NCBI GenBank assembly: GCA_035560815.1
Contig: DATMYR010000088.1
Coordinates: 62,001-126,000, forward strand
Direction: 5' to 3'
Source: UBA5314 sp035560815
GTDB lineage: Bacteria; Bacillota; Syntrophomonadia; Syntrophomonadales; Syntrophomonadaceae
DNA: 64,000 bases
Both the position numbers and the translations under genes were made by a program. The notes under the pieces are model-generated. The model saw only the letters and a list, made by a program, of their open reading frames with translations, had not been told where the DNA came from and ran no database searches. Shown one piece after another: positions 52,482-61,844 of this stretch. Each line of letters starts with the position of its first letter. The first letter of the stretch is position 1.

Positions 52482-53468
52482 TTGCATGTTTACGTAACGA
52501 ATACGCTTATGGCCGCTGGGATTGCTATCCTGGTAACTATGGCCATGGGACCTTTTATGATCCCTTTTCTCACCAGGTTGAAGGTGGGTCAGAGCATCAG
52601 GGAGGAAGGCCCCCGGGGTCATTATGCGAAAGCAGGGACGCCCACCATGGGTGGAGTTATGATTATCACTGCCATCATGGTGGCCAGCTTTATTACTGCT
52701 GGAGCCAGCGCTGAAGTGCTTACAGCGGTTCTAGTTGCTCTGGCATGTGGTGCTATAGGATTTTGGGACGACTATATCAAGGTGGTTTTAAAACGCTCTT
52801 TGGGCTTGCGGGCTCGGGACAAACTAGGCCTGCAGTTATTTATCGGCGTTGTTTTCGCCTGCCTTTTATTGTTCTACTTCCACCGGGGCACCCAGGTAGC
52901 CGTACCCTTTTCTGGTCAGGTTTATGATCTGGGGCAGCTCCTGTACATTCCTTTTCTGGTCATTGTACTCATGAGTTCCACCAACGGGGTCAATCTGACT
53001 GACGGTCTGGATGGACTAGCTGCCGGGGTTACCTTCTTTGTAGCCGTGGCTTTGGGTTTGGTAAGCCTGATGAACAACCAGCACCCTCATTACAACCTGG
53101 CTATCTTTTGTGGAGCTATGGCAGGGGCTTGCCTGGGATTTTTATTATTTAATCGTCATCCAGCGCGGGTGTTTATGGGAGACACAGGATCCATGGCCCT
53201 GGGAGGAGGGGTGGCGGCGGTAGCCGCTATGTGCCAGGCGGAACTGGCCCTGGTTATCCTGGGGGGAGTTTATGTTATCGAGACTTTTAGTGTTATTCTT
53301 CAGGTTATATCGTTTCAAACTACGGGTAAAAGACCCTTCCTCATGGCGCCCTTGCACCATCATTATGAGCTCAAGGGTTGGCCGGAGACCAAGGTGGTGC
53401 GATTTTTCTGGCTTATGGCCTTTATTTTTGCGATTTTAGGAGTCTGGGGCTTTCGCGGGATCGGATAG
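52482..53468 (+). CDS. mraY: Phospho-MurNAc-pentapeptide transferase MraY
   Basis: 328-aa integral membrane enzyme (about ten helices) that makes lipid I. Signature segments: GTPTMGG (about 53-59), WDDYIK, the Mg-binding NLTDGLDGLA (about 170-179), FMGDTGSMALG and HHHYELKGW. TTG start 52482, 11 nt from GGGAGG. The stop is followed by a degenerate repeat before murD, the only sizeable gap between mraZ and murD. Confidence 0.96.
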   Translation: MHVYVTNTLMAAGIAILVTMAMGPFMIPFLTRLKVGQSIREEGPRGHYAKAGTPTMGGVMIITAIMVASFITAGASAEVLTAVLVALACGAIGFWDDYIKVVLKRSLGLRARDKLGLQLFIGVVFACLLLFYFHRGTQVAVPFSGQVYDLGQLLYIPFLVIVLMSSTNGVNLTDGLDGLAAGVTFFVAVALGLVSLMNNQHPHYNLAIFCGAMAGACLGFLLFNRHPARVFMGDTGSMALGGGVAAVAAMCQAELALVILGGVYVIETFSVILQVISFQTTGKRPFLMAPLHHHYELKGWPETKVVRFFWLMAFIFAILGVWGFRGIG

Positions 53469-53494
53469 AGGCCCTACCACTTGCCCAACGATAG

Positions 53495-53565
53495 TCCATG
53501 GGGACCCGCGACCAACGGGAGTACCACAGGAACCTTAGCCGGGTGTGTCCCCAAACCTTAAACCT
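53495..53565. repeat. Degenerate copy of the dispersed repeat between mraY and murD
   Basis: CCATGGGGAC at 53498-53507 and a right end GGTGTGTCCCCAAACCTTA at 53542-53560. The last 17 bases are the exact reverse complement of 714-730 downstream of recG. No terminator-like T-run follows, so dcw transcription can continue. Confidence 0.7.
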
Positions 53566-53587
53566 TATTCGATAGGAAGTGTATAAT

Positions 53588-54955
53588 TTGGATTTTTCGG
53601 CAAAGAGGATACTGGTTGTAGGAATGGCCAGAAGCGGAGCAGCGGCAATAAGAGTCCTGGCCGGCACAGGCGCCCATCTCAGTATCTGTGACCGTAAGAC
53701 GGTTGAAGAACTGGGCCCCCTGGTGGAGGAAATGCAGAAACTGGGCGCGGTCATTCATACCGGTACGTATCCCTCAGTAACCCCGGAAAATTACGACCTG
53801 CTAATTGCCAGCCCGGGGATCCCCCTGGAAATCCCACCTTTCCAGCAGGCTTTTGCCCAGGGAATTCCGGTTATAGGAGAAATAGAGCTGGCCTGTCTGT
53901 TAAAGCCTCCCCACCTGGAAATATGTGCAGTGACTGGCACCAATGGGAAGACCACTACCACGGCCCTTCTTGAACACATCCTGGCTGCTGCCGGGAGGCC
54001 AACCGCTGCTGCCGGAAATATCGGTGTGCCACTTACTTCATTGGTTGAGCATATGGAGGAGGGGATCATTGCCCTGGAAATGTCCAGCTTCCAACTGGAA
54101 TCCATCCGGGAGTTTCACCCCCACATATGCGGTATATTAAATATTACGCCTGATCACCTGGATCGCCACAAAAATATGGACGGCTATATTGAAGCCAAAG
54201 CTCGAATCTTCCTGAACCAGGGTCCAGAGGATTTTTGTGTATTAAACCTGGAAGATCCGTTGGTCAGGGACCTGGCAGAAGGCTGCAAAGCCCGAGTCGT
54301 GTTTTTCTCCAACCAGCAATTCCTGGAAGAGGGAGCTTATTTAGAACAGGGTTCAATGAAGATAGCCTGGCAAGGACAAATCCATCCGGTAGCCGATCTC
54401 AAGGATATTAATCTCCGGGGACAGCATAACCAGGAGAACCTGCTATGTGCTGCTATGATGGCTTTTCTGGCTGGAGTTCAGACGGCTGTGATCGGGCAGG
54501 CCCTGTCTACCTTTCAGGGGGTAAGGCACCGAATGGAGGAAGTCGCCACCATTCGAGGCGTACTGTATATTAACGATTCCAAAGCCACCAATCCTGATTC
54601 GGCAATGAAGGCCTTGCAATCCTTTGATCAGAGCATCATCCTTATCGCTGGGGGGCGAAACAAGGGGTCGCAGTTTGATGTCCTGGCCCAGGTCATCAGG
54701 GCGCATGTAAAAGGATTGATACTGCTGGGTGAGGCCCATGAGCAAATCCGGGCAGCGGTAATCAAGACCGGGTTTACGAATATACATGAGGTAGAGGATT
54801 TTGACCAGGCGGTCCAGTTAGCCGCCAGTTTAGCTGATCCCGGCGATGTGGTATTGTTGTCACCGGCTTGCGCAAGTTGGGATATGTTTGATAACTATGA
54901 ACAACGGGGAGATCTATTCTGCCGCTTAGTCCGCAGCTCAATCCAACCCGCATAA
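53588..54955 (+). CDS. murD: UDP-MurNAc-L-alanine--D-glutamate ligase
   Basis: 455-aa Mur ligase: N-terminal Rossmann-type MDFSAKRILVVGMARSG, ATP loop TGTNGKTTTT (about 116-125), NITPDHLDRH, and YINDSKATNPDSA in the C-terminal domain. TTG 53588 gives the usual MDFSxK start; a GTG at 53579 would add three residues but sits 1 nt from the weak AGGA SD. Confidence 0.95.
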   Translation: MDFSAKRILVVGMARSGAAAIRVLAGTGAHLSICDRKTVEELGPLVEEMQKLGAVIHTGTYPSVTPENYDLLIASPGIPLEIPPFQQAFAQGIPVIGEIELACLLKPPHLEICAVTGTNGKTTTTALLEHILAAAGRPTAAAGNIGVPLTSLVEHMEEGIIALEMSSFQLESIREFHPHICGILNITPDHLDRHKNMDGYIEAKARIFLNQGPEDFCVLNLEDPLVRDLAEGCKARVVFFSNQQFLEEGAYLEQGSMKIAWQGQIHPVADLKDINLRGQHNQENLLCAAMMAFLAGVQTAVIGQALSTFQGVRHRMEEVATIRGVLYINDSKATNPDSAMKALQSFDQSIILIAGGRNKGSQFDVLAQVIRAHVKGLILLGEAHEQIRAAVIKTGFTNIHEVEDFDQAVQLAASLADPGDVVLLSPACASWDMFDNYEQRGDLFCRLVRSSIQPA

Positions 54956-54984
54956 CCCCAGAACCTGATCTAGGAGGAAGCGCA

Positions 54985-56085
54985 ATGAGGTTGAAGAAGG
55001 GACCGCCCGATTTTATACTCTTTCTAACCACACTGGGCCTTCTGGGTATTGGACTGGTCATGGTATTTAGTTCCAGTGCAGTGACCGCCAATATTGACTA
55101 TCATGATGCTTATCATTTTTTTAAACGCCAGCTTATATGGGCGTTTATCGGCCTGGTGGCCATGTTTGTAATTATGAAAGTCAACTACCTCAAGTTGAAA
55201 TCCCTGGCGTTGCCCTTGATAATATTTTCGGTGCTCTGCCTTATCCTGGTCATCACACCGTTAGGGTTCGAAGCCAAAGGTTCCACCCGCTCACTGGGCG
55301 TGGGCATGGCCAGGTTTTCTCCTTCTGAGTTGGCCAAATTAGCCATGGTTTTATTTCTGGCCAAATTCATGGAGATGAAACTGGATCAGCTTAAATTATT
55401 TAAGCAGGGCGTTCTTCCGGTTCTTCTCTTTCTGCTGGTGGTGTGTGGCCTTGTTATGGCTCAACCCGACCTGGGAACTTCTTTCGTTATCGCCGGTACC
55501 GTGTTCTTCATGTTGCTGGTGGGAGGAGCGCAATGGCTGCACCTGGGTTTAATCTCTGGTGCAGGTTTGGTAGCCGTAGCTGCTGCGATAAAAATAGAGC
55601 CCTACCGTTTTCAACGCTTTATCGCTTTTCTTGATCCCTGGAAGTATCCACAAGGCATCGGATTTCAAACCATACAGTCTCTGTATGCCCTGGGATCTGG
55701 AGGTCTTTTCGGTATGGGATTGGGACGAAGCCGGCAGAAGTATTTCTATTTACCTGAAAAACATACCGATTTTATCTTTGCTATTTTGGGGGAAGAGCTG
55801 GGGTTCCTAGGGGTTTTATTGGTGCTCTCTCTTTTCCTGCTCTTCGCCTGGCGGGGCTATAAAATTGCATTGAATGCTCCCGATGCTTTCGGTCACCTGG
55901 TTGCAGCGGGTATTACCACGTCCATTATCTTCCAGGCGGCTGTCAATATTGGCGTGGTCGCCGGATGCCTGCCGGTCACCGGCATCACTCTCCCGTTCAT
56001 TAGTTATGGCGGCTCCTCACTGCTGTTTACCTTGGTGGGGGTGGGGATATTGCTCAATATTTCCCGGTACAGTACGGGGCGTTAA
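54985..56085 (+). CDS. ftsW: Lipid II polymerase FtsW/SpoVE (SEDS family)
   Basis: 366-aa SEDS glycosyltransferase with about ten transmembrane helices. Typical segments: MVFSSSAV after helix 1, GSTRSLGVGMARFSPSELAK, QPDLGTS, the KHTDFIFAILGEELG periplasmic loop with the catalytic Asp, and PFISYGGSS. Partner of the class B PBP encoded upstream. Could be called spoVE; sequence alone does not separate division from sporulation roles. ATG 54985 behind TAGGAGG. Confidence 0.94.
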   Translation: MRLKKGPPDFILFLTTLGLLGIGLVMVFSSSAVTANIDYHDAYHFFKRQLIWAFIGLVAMFVIMKVNYLKLKSLALPLIIFSVLCLILVITPLGFEAKGSTRSLGVGMARFSPSELAKLAMVLFLAKFMEMKLDQLKLFKQGVLPVLLFLLVVCGLVMAQPDLGTSFVIAGTVFFMLLVGGAQWLHLGLISGAGLVAVAAAIKIEPYRFQRFIAFLDPWKYPQGIGFQTIQSLYALGSGGLFGMGLGRSRQKYFYLPEKHTDFIFAILGEELGFLGVLLVLSLFLLFAWRGYKIALNAPDAFGHLVAAGITTSIIFQAAVNIGVVAGCLPVTGITLPFISYGGSSLLFTLVGVGILLNISRYSTGR

Positions 56086-56214
56086 GGGATGAGCCGATAA
56101 ATAAGATATTCCTATCGGTACCCGGCCCACTATCCCGCGACAAGCCCTGCATCAGCACACAAAGACGGCGAAAGATTCCGCGCCTTGTATCGAGGCAAGG
56201 AGGCAACAAAGACG

Positions 56215-57315
56215 ATGAAAATTATTCTGAGCGGCGGCGGAACCGGTGGACACATATATCCTGCCCTGGCTATTGCCCAGGGATTGCGGAAAAGACTAAC
56301 TGATCTGGATATTCTTTACGTGGGAACCGCTGAAGGAATGGAGAGTACAATTGTTCCGCGGGCTGGTTTAAAATTTGCCAGCGTGGATATTAAAGGGATC
56401 GATCGCTCTTCTCTGCTCAAGGCCTCGCAAAACCTGGCCAAATTTCCCCTTAGCATCTACCAGGGCTGGAACGTTGTGAAGGAATTTCAACCTGAGCTGG
56501 TGATAGGGACGGGGGGGTATGTGTCTTTCCCGGTATTGCTGGCTGCCACCTTTTTCCCCGATTGTCGAACCCTCATACACGAGCAGAATGCCATGCCGGG
56601 CCTGGCCAATCGTCGATTGGCATCCCGGGTCGATTGCGTGATGCTCAACTTTGAAGAAGCCAGCAAATATTTTAAGGCGCGTTCCATAAAAATAACCGGT
56701 ATGCCGGTTCGTCAAGAGATTATGGATATATACCAGGGAAAGCGCCACTCTCCATCTGCCTATGCCAGCGATGACTTCACCCTCTTAGCCTTTGGCGGCA
56801 GCCGGGGAGCCATGAGCATCAACCAGGCCATGTTGGAAGTGGTGGAACGCTACCAAGACCAAAATATGCAAATCATTTGGATCACAGGCGAGAAGAACTT
56901 TAGCCAGGTGGAGGAAGGGTTGCGGTCCAAACTCGACGCGGGAAAAATGACACTTCGCTTGCACCTGATGCCCTACATGTATAATATTGAGGAAGCGCTT
57001 TTGGCGGCCGACCTGGTAGTTTGCCGGGCGGGAGCGGGCACCTTGAGTGAATTAGGCTTGCTGGGAATGCCGGCTATCCTGGTGCCTTACCCCTATGCTG
57101 CGGACAACCACCAGGAGCATAATGCCCGAGCGCTTTTGGCCAAAAAGGCTGCGGATATGGTTATTGATGAGTTCCTGGATGGGGATACTCTATATAAAAA
57201 AGTTGAGGAATTGCGTAATAACCCAATACGCTTGGATGAAATGAAGCACAATATAAAACAACAGGCGCGACCTCAGGCTCTTGAAGACATCCTGGATACC
57301 ATCCTCCAGAAATAG
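56215..57315 (+). CDS. murG: UDP-GlcNAc:lipid I N-acetylglucosaminyltransferase MurG
   Basis: 366-aa GT28 glycosyltransferase making lipid II. GGGTGGHIYPALA (about 7-19) binds the lipid carrier; LIHEQNAMPG, AFGGSRGA and CRAGAGTLSELGLLGMPAILVPYPYA are all present. ATG 56215 follows AAGGAGG by 11 nt. The 130-bp gap after ftsW shows nothing else. Confidence 0.96.
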   Translation: MKIILSGGGTGGHIYPALAIAQGLRKRLTDLDILYVGTAEGMESTIVPRAGLKFASVDIKGIDRSSLLKASQNLAKFPLSIYQGWNVVKEFQPELVIGTGGYVSFPVLLAATFFPDCRTLIHEQNAMPGLANRRLASRVDCVMLNFEEASKYFKARSIKITGMPVRQEIMDIYQGKRHSPSAYASDDFTLLAFGGSRGAMSINQAMLEVVERYQDQNMQIIWITGEKNFSQVEEGLRSKLDAGKMTLRLHLMPYMYNIEEALLAADLVVCRAGAGTLSELGLLGMPAILVPYPYAADNHQEHNARALLAKKAADMVIDEFLDGDTLYKKVEELRNNPIRLDEMKHNIKQQARPQALEDILDTILQK

Positions 57316-57456
57316 TGCTCTCAATCACTGCTTCGGAATCTAGCTCTTCATCCGCCTGGATGGCCTTTAGTATTGCAAATGTAACCACTTTTATTAAATA
57401 TGCATAGGATAGAGTTAGCTAGAGTCATAAATAACGTTGGAGAAGGAGATGAGGAA

Positions 57457-58845
57457 ATGCCCGGCACGCCAGGTCAATGGATTCACATGGTGGGCATCGC
57501 TGGAGCAGGGATGAGCGGGATCGCTCGGGTTCTAGTCCAGCGGGGCTTCCGGGTGAGTGGTTCAGATCTGCAGAAAAACCTTACCACCCAAAGACTAGAA
57601 GAAATAGGGGTTAAGGTTGTTCTCGGTCATTCCTCATCAAACATTTGTGAGGGTATCGACCTCCTGGTAGTATCGTCGGCAATCCCTGCGGACAACGAGG
57701 AACTGGTTACTGCCCAACAGATGAATATTCCTATCATTAAGAGAGGTCAGATGTTGGCCGAATTGGTCAACAATGGCCGTGGAATAGCAGTAGCCGGCGC
57801 CCACGGAAAAACCACTACAACTTCTATGATTTTCATCATTCTGGAGGAAAATGAACTGGATCCCACCTTTATTGTAGGAGGAGAATTGAAGAGCAGCGGG
57901 CTGAACGCCAAGTTAGGGAGCAGCGACTTATCAGTTGTGGAAGCGGATGAAAGCGATGCATCTTTTCTTGATCTACGTCCCTTCATAGCAGTAGTGACCA
58001 ATGTGGAAGACGACCACCTGGATTATTATAAGACCCGGCGGAACATTGAGCAGGCTTTCGCGCAATTCTTGACCGGTGTGCAGAAAGAGGGTCTTGCTAT
58101 CTTGAACGGAGAAGACCTTTGCATGACGAGTATTTGTGAACACTGCCCGGCGCAAACGATCATGTATGGAGAGAATTCGGACTGCGATTACTATTTCCAG
58201 GGCTGGAAAGCCGAAGGAATTGGCTCCCGTTTCGATATGTATTATCATGGCCAGTGTCTGGGGACGGTGAATTTAGCCGTACCCGGAAAACATAATGCTT
58301 CCAATGCGGTGGCGGCTATTGCCACAGCCATGGAACTGGGCATTGGCTTTGCAGAAGCAGCGCGTGCGATTCTGAATTTTAAAGGCGCCAAACGCCGTTT
58401 TCATCTGATCGGAACCAAAAATCAGATAACGATTGTTGACGATTATGCGCATCACCCCACTGAGATAAAGGCGACCCTGGAAGCTGCCCGCGGGTTTCAA
58501 CCAGAGCGTCTGGTGGTGGTATTCCAGCCTCATCGTTTTACCCGAACCAAAAGCCTGGGTAAACAGTTAGGTGAAGCCCTGGCAACTGCTGATCTGTGTA
58601 TCGTTACTGAAATATATGCGGCCGGTGAAGTCCCTATTCCCGAAATTAACGGTAGTATTGTCGCGGAGGCGGCACTTAGAGCCGGTGGTAATTGCATATT
58701 TTTACCTGGCATGGAGGAAATAGCAACATACCTGTTGGAAAACAGCCAGGCGCATGACCTGCTCATCACCATGGGCGCAGGAGATATCTGGAGATTGGGA
58801 ACCACCCTCCTTGATAGACTACCAGAGCCGACGGAACAGGGTTAG
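57457..58845 (+). CDS. murC: UDP-N-acetylmuramate--L-alanine ligase
   Basis: 462-aa Mur ligase. N-terminal nucleotide-binding HMVGIAGAGMSGIA, ATP loop GAHGKTTTT (114-122), EADESDASF, VTNVEDDHLDYY, VDDYAHHPTEI and the C-terminal FQPHRFTRT. ATG 57457 is 8 nt from AAGGAG. In many Clostridia murB follows; here murA follows directly. Confidence 0.96.
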   Translation: MPGTPGQWIHMVGIAGAGMSGIARVLVQRGFRVSGSDLQKNLTTQRLEEIGVKVVLGHSSSNICEGIDLLVVSSAIPADNEELVTAQQMNIPIIKRGQMLAELVNNGRGIAVAGAHGKTTTTSMIFIILEENELDPTFIVGGELKSSGLNAKLGSSDLSVVEADESDASFLDLRPFIAVVTNVEDDHLDYYKTRRNIEQAFAQFLTGVQKEGLAILNGEDLCMTSICEHCPAQTIMYGENSDCDYYFQGWKAEGIGSRFDMYYHGQCLGTVNLAVPGKHNASNAVAAIATAMELGIGFAEAARAILNFKGAKRRFHLIGTKNQITIVDDYAHHPTEIKATLEAARGFQPERLVVVFQPHRFTRTKSLGKQLGEALATADLCIVTEIYAAGEVPIPEINGSIVAEAALRAGGNCIFLPGMEEIATYLLENSQAHDLLITMGAGDIWRLGTTLLDRLPEPTEQG

Positions 58846-58861
58846 GACTGGGGGTGCAAAA

Positions 58862-60112
58862 ATGGAAAGCTTTCACATACAAGGATCCTTTCCCTTGAAA
58901 GGTCAGGTGCGGGTAAGCGGTTCCAAAAACGCCACCCTGCCCATCATGGCAGCCAGTCTGTTGTGCCCTGGAGAGGTAGTGTTGTCAGGGGTGCCCGATC
59001 TGGAAGACATTCAGGTCATGGCTGACGTATTGAGCCTTTTGGGTGCCAAAATCACACGAGAAGCGGATGTGCTGGTTATTAATGCCAGCACGGTTAGTTC
59101 CATGGAACTGCCTGAAATTGTATCGCGAAAAATGCGGGCCTCCAACCTAGTCATGGGATCCTTATTGGGACGTTTCCAACAGGCGCGGGTTGCCTATCCG
59201 GGAGGATGTGCCATCGGGAGTCGGCCTGTGGATCTTCACCTCAAGGGTTTTCGCGACCTGGGCTACTACATCACAGAAGAATATGGGTTTATGGAGGGGC
59301 GAGGTACACCGCGGGGTGGAAAGGAAATTCTGCTCGATTTCCCCAGCGTAGGGGCCACAGAAAACCTTATCATGGCCGCAGTTCTGATTCCGGGGACAAC
59401 GATCATTCGGAATGCTGCTCGGGAGCCGGAAATTGTCGACCTGCAGAACTTTCTAAATCGTATGGGGGCTAAAATAAGGGGAGCAGGGCTGGACAGCATA
59501 CGTATTGAAGGTGTAAGCCATCTGCGTAATGTAGAACATAGGGTGATACCGGATCGCATAGAAGCCGGGACCTTTATGGCTGCAGCCGGCATTAGCAGGG
59601 GAGATGTTCTCATCGAGAATGTTGTTACCGAACATCTCCAGCCTGTAATAGCAAAACTTCGTGAAATCGGTATTGAAATACTGCCCTGTCATTCCGGAAT
59701 CAGGGTGGTGGGTAAAGGGAACTTCCAACCCAGCGATATTAAGACCATGCCCTATCCGGGGTTTCCCACCGATATGCAGCCCCAAATGATGGCTCTTCTG
59801 GCCACGATTCCAGGGACCAGTATGATTGTCGAGACCATCTTTGAGAACCGCTTCATGCATGTTCAGGAATTACGGAGGATGGGAGCGGAAATCAAGATCG
59901 AGGGACGTGTAGCTATCTTAGCAGGCAAGAAGCATTTGGAGGGAGCGGCTGTGGAAGCCACCGATCTTCGGGCTGGAGCCGCCTTGATCCTGGCCGCTCT
60001 ATTCGCTGAAGGAACCACCCAGGTGAGACGCATCGAACATATTGACCGGGGATATGAGAACATTCATCGAAAACTCCAGAGCCTGGGAGCAAGAATCGAA
60101 AGGAAGATTTAG
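58862..60112 (+). CDS. murA: UDP-N-acetylglucosamine 1-carboxyvinyltransferase
   Basis: 416-aa EPSP synthase-fold enzyme for the first committed step of peptidoglycan synthesis. Catalytic Cys116 in PGGCAIGSRP is present, so fosfomycin sensitivity is expected; Lys22-Asn23 of SGSKNA and RMRASN also match. ATG 58862 behind GGGGGTG, 16 bp after murC. The TAG stop (60110-60112) overlaps the left end of the inverted-repeat element: its last two bases are the first two of that element. Confidence 0.96.
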   Translation: MESFHIQGSFPLKGQVRVSGSKNATLPIMAASLLCPGEVVLSGVPDLEDIQVMADVLSLLGAKITREADVLVINASTVSSMELPEIVSRKMRASNLVMGSLLGRFQQARVAYPGGCAIGSRPVDLHLKGFRDLGYYITEEYGFMEGRGTPRGGKEILLDFPSVGATENLIMAAVLIPGTTIIRNAAREPEIVDLQNFLNRMGAKIRGAGLDSIRIEGVSHLRNVEHRVIPDRIEAGTFMAAAGISRGDVLIENVVTEHLQPVIAKLREIGIEILPCHSGIRVVGKGNFQPSDIKTMPYPGFPTDMQPQMMALLATIPGTSMIVETIFENRFMHVQELRRMGAEIKIEGRVAILAGKKHLEGAAVEATDLRAGAALILAALFAEGTTQVRRIEHIDRGYENIHRKLQSLGARIERKI

Positions 60113-60270
60113 TACAACGTTCCGTACATTCATGCACACAATTTGGGCACCTTTTTCCGAATTATTGCGTTGTCGTCAAGCGAAATACGTCCAGTATTAC
60201 TCATTCCTCCGCCTTGTACTTCGAAAAAATCTGCTCCAGCTTATATACACAATATACGGAACGTTGTACT
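60111..60270. mobile_element. MITE-like 160-bp element with perfect 16-bp terminal inverted repeats
   Basis: AGTACAACGTTCCGTA (60111-60126) and TACGGAACGTTGTACT (60255-60270) are exact reverse complements. The interior has further imperfect complementarity (TTTTTCCGAA against TTCGAAAAAA), so the element could fold as one long hairpin. Interior blocks recur at 28062-28190. It has no ORF. I could not identify a target-site duplication. Confidence 0.75.
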
Positions 60271-60335
60271 GGACCCAGGATCATTAACCTAGTTGAACTG
60301 CGACGAAAGATGGTAATGATTTTACGTTGGAAATC

Positions 60336-60344
60336 TGCTATAAT
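60336..60344 (+). promoter_or_regulatory. Extended -10 promoter before ftsQ
   Basis: TGCTATAAT (60336-60344) lies about 33 bp before ftsQ with no clear -35 at 17 bp. The same TGCTATAAT occurs in the aroF promoter. It would drive ftsQ onward independently of the upstream dcw genes and of the inserted element. Confidence 0.5.
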
Positions 60345-60376
60345 CTTTCACAGTAATCTGGGGATAGGAGATTTGT

Positions 60377-61117
60377 ATGAGCCAGGCCAGATTTCGGAGG
60401 CTTTTCAGTATCTCCGTTTTTATTTTTGTTCTACTGGTGTGCGTATATCTATTCCTTCACAGCTCGATCTTTAAAGTGGAAAAGATTTATGCCACCGGGG
60501 CCAGTAAAGTCTCACAGGATGAGATTCTGGCCCTGGCGGGGATTAGTCCCGGTCAGAACATTTTTATGGTAGATACGGATCTCGCTGCCAAGTCCGTAAG
60601 GGTTCATCCCATGATTAAAAGCGCAGCAGTCATTCGCCACCTGCCGCATCAACTGGAGATAAATGTAAGCGAACGGCAGATCTGGGCACTGGTTCCTGAC
60701 CCGCCGGTTTTGTTGTGCATTGATGAAGAAGGAATTTGCCTTGACCGGCTTAATACCTTTTCTCTCCTGGATTACCCGGTGGTCACGATGGATCAGTTAC
60801 CTGACCGGGTAAACCTGGGACAGGCGGTTAACCAGGCGGCTGTTCAGCAGATTAAAAAGGTCTGGGATGCTATCGGTGATGACCAAAAGAAAATTTCTGA
60901 ATTTCACTTTCGCAACAGCAGTAATGAAATCATTCTGTATACCAACCAGGGGACCCAGATACTCTTTGGTAATTTGGACCGTATGCAGGAAAAAGTTGCC
61001 AATGTAAAAACTGCCCTCGCTATGGAAGAGCAAGTTAAGCAAGATGGACATGAGGTTCTTCAATATGTGGACATCAGGTTTGAAGGACAACCGGTGGTAA
61101 AGACGCGGGATAAATAG
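60377..61117 (+). CDS. ftsQ: Cell division protein FtsQ/DivIB
   Basis: 246-aa bitopic membrane protein: short N-terminus, one transmembrane helix (about 10-30), a POTRA domain (FKVEKIYATGASKVSQDEILALAG, split at residue 45) and the FtsQ beta domain. Part of the divisome Q-L-B complex. ATG 60377 behind ATAGGAG. It begins the second block of the cluster after the element and the local promoter. Confidence 0.92.
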   Translation: MSQARFRRLFSISVFIFVLLVCVYLFLHSSIFKVEKIYATGASKVSQDEILALAGISPGQNIFMVDTDLAAKSVRVHPMIKSAAVIRHLPHQLEINVSERQIWALVPDPPVLLCIDEEGICLDRLNTFSLLDYPVVTMDQLPDRVNLGQAVNQAAVQQIKKVWDAIGDDQKKISEFHFRNSSNEIILYTNQGTQILFGNLDRMQEKVANVKTALAMEEQVKQDGHEVLQYVDIRFEGQPVVKTRDK

Positions 61118-61132
61118 GAAAAGGTGATCAAA

Positions 61133-61834
61133 ATGCGAAGCAAGGGTGCACAGATTTCCATTGCCCTGGTATGTTTGATACTGGGCATTATGCTGGCAGT
61201 GCAGTTTAACACTACCCGATTTTATAAAGCCAGCCTGGTTCCGGAACGGGCTCAGGATTTAGCCGGCCAATTGGACACGGTTACCAAGGACCGGGATGCT
61301 CTGATACAAAAGGTGGCATCTTTAAATGAACAGCTGCAAAACCTGAGAAATAATGATAAAGCTCTGGCTGACCTGCAAAAAGAATTACAGAGTTCCAATT
61401 TATCAGCTGGACTTATCCCGGTGAGAGGGCAGGGGGTGGTCGTCACCCTAAATGACAGTTCCCATAGACTACAGCCGGGTGAAGACCCGAATACCCTGCT
61501 GATCCATGACTACGAGATACTGGCGGTCGTGAACGAATTAAAAGCATCTGGAGCTGAGGCTATTTCAATCAACGAGCAGCGCGTGGTGGCCATGACGGAA
61601 ATACGCTGCGCCGGGACCACGATCATCGTGAATCAGAACCGAATCGGCCCTCCCTTTGTGATAAAAGCAATCGGCAATCCTGATTTAATTGAAAGTGGGA
61701 TGAAAATCCAGGGTGGGACCCTGGCCGGCATCGCAATTTGGGACAAACAGGCCACCCTGGAGAAAGCGGATAATATCATGATTCCGGCTTTCAACGGCGT
61801 GGTGAACATGAAATATAGTCAACCGGGAAAGTAG
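61133..61834 (+). CDS. DUF881 family protein (division-cluster membrane protein)
   Basis: 233-aa protein with one N-terminal transmembrane helix (about 8-24), a coiled coil (about 40-92) and a C-terminal DUF881 domain (GQGVVVTLNDSS; HDYEILAVVNELKASGAEAISIN, split at residue 140). DUF881 genes regularly sit between ftsQ and ftsA or ftsZ in Clostridia and Actinobacteria; a role in division or wall synthesis is inferred from position. ATG 61133 is 7 nt from AAGGTG; an upstream GTG overlaps the SD. Confidence 0.88.
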   Translation: MRSKGAQISIALVCLILGIMLAVQFNTTRFYKASLVPERAQDLAGQLDTVTKDRDALIQKVASLNEQLQNLRNNDKALADLQKELQSSNLSAGLIPVRGQGVVVTLNDSSHRLQPGEDPNTLLIHDYEILAVVNELKASGAEAISINEQRVVAMTEIRCAGTTIIVNQNRIGPPFVIKAIGNPDLIESGMKIQGGTLAGIAIWDKQATLEKADNIMIPAFNGVVNMKYSQPGK

Positions 61835-61844
61835 GAGAAAAATT

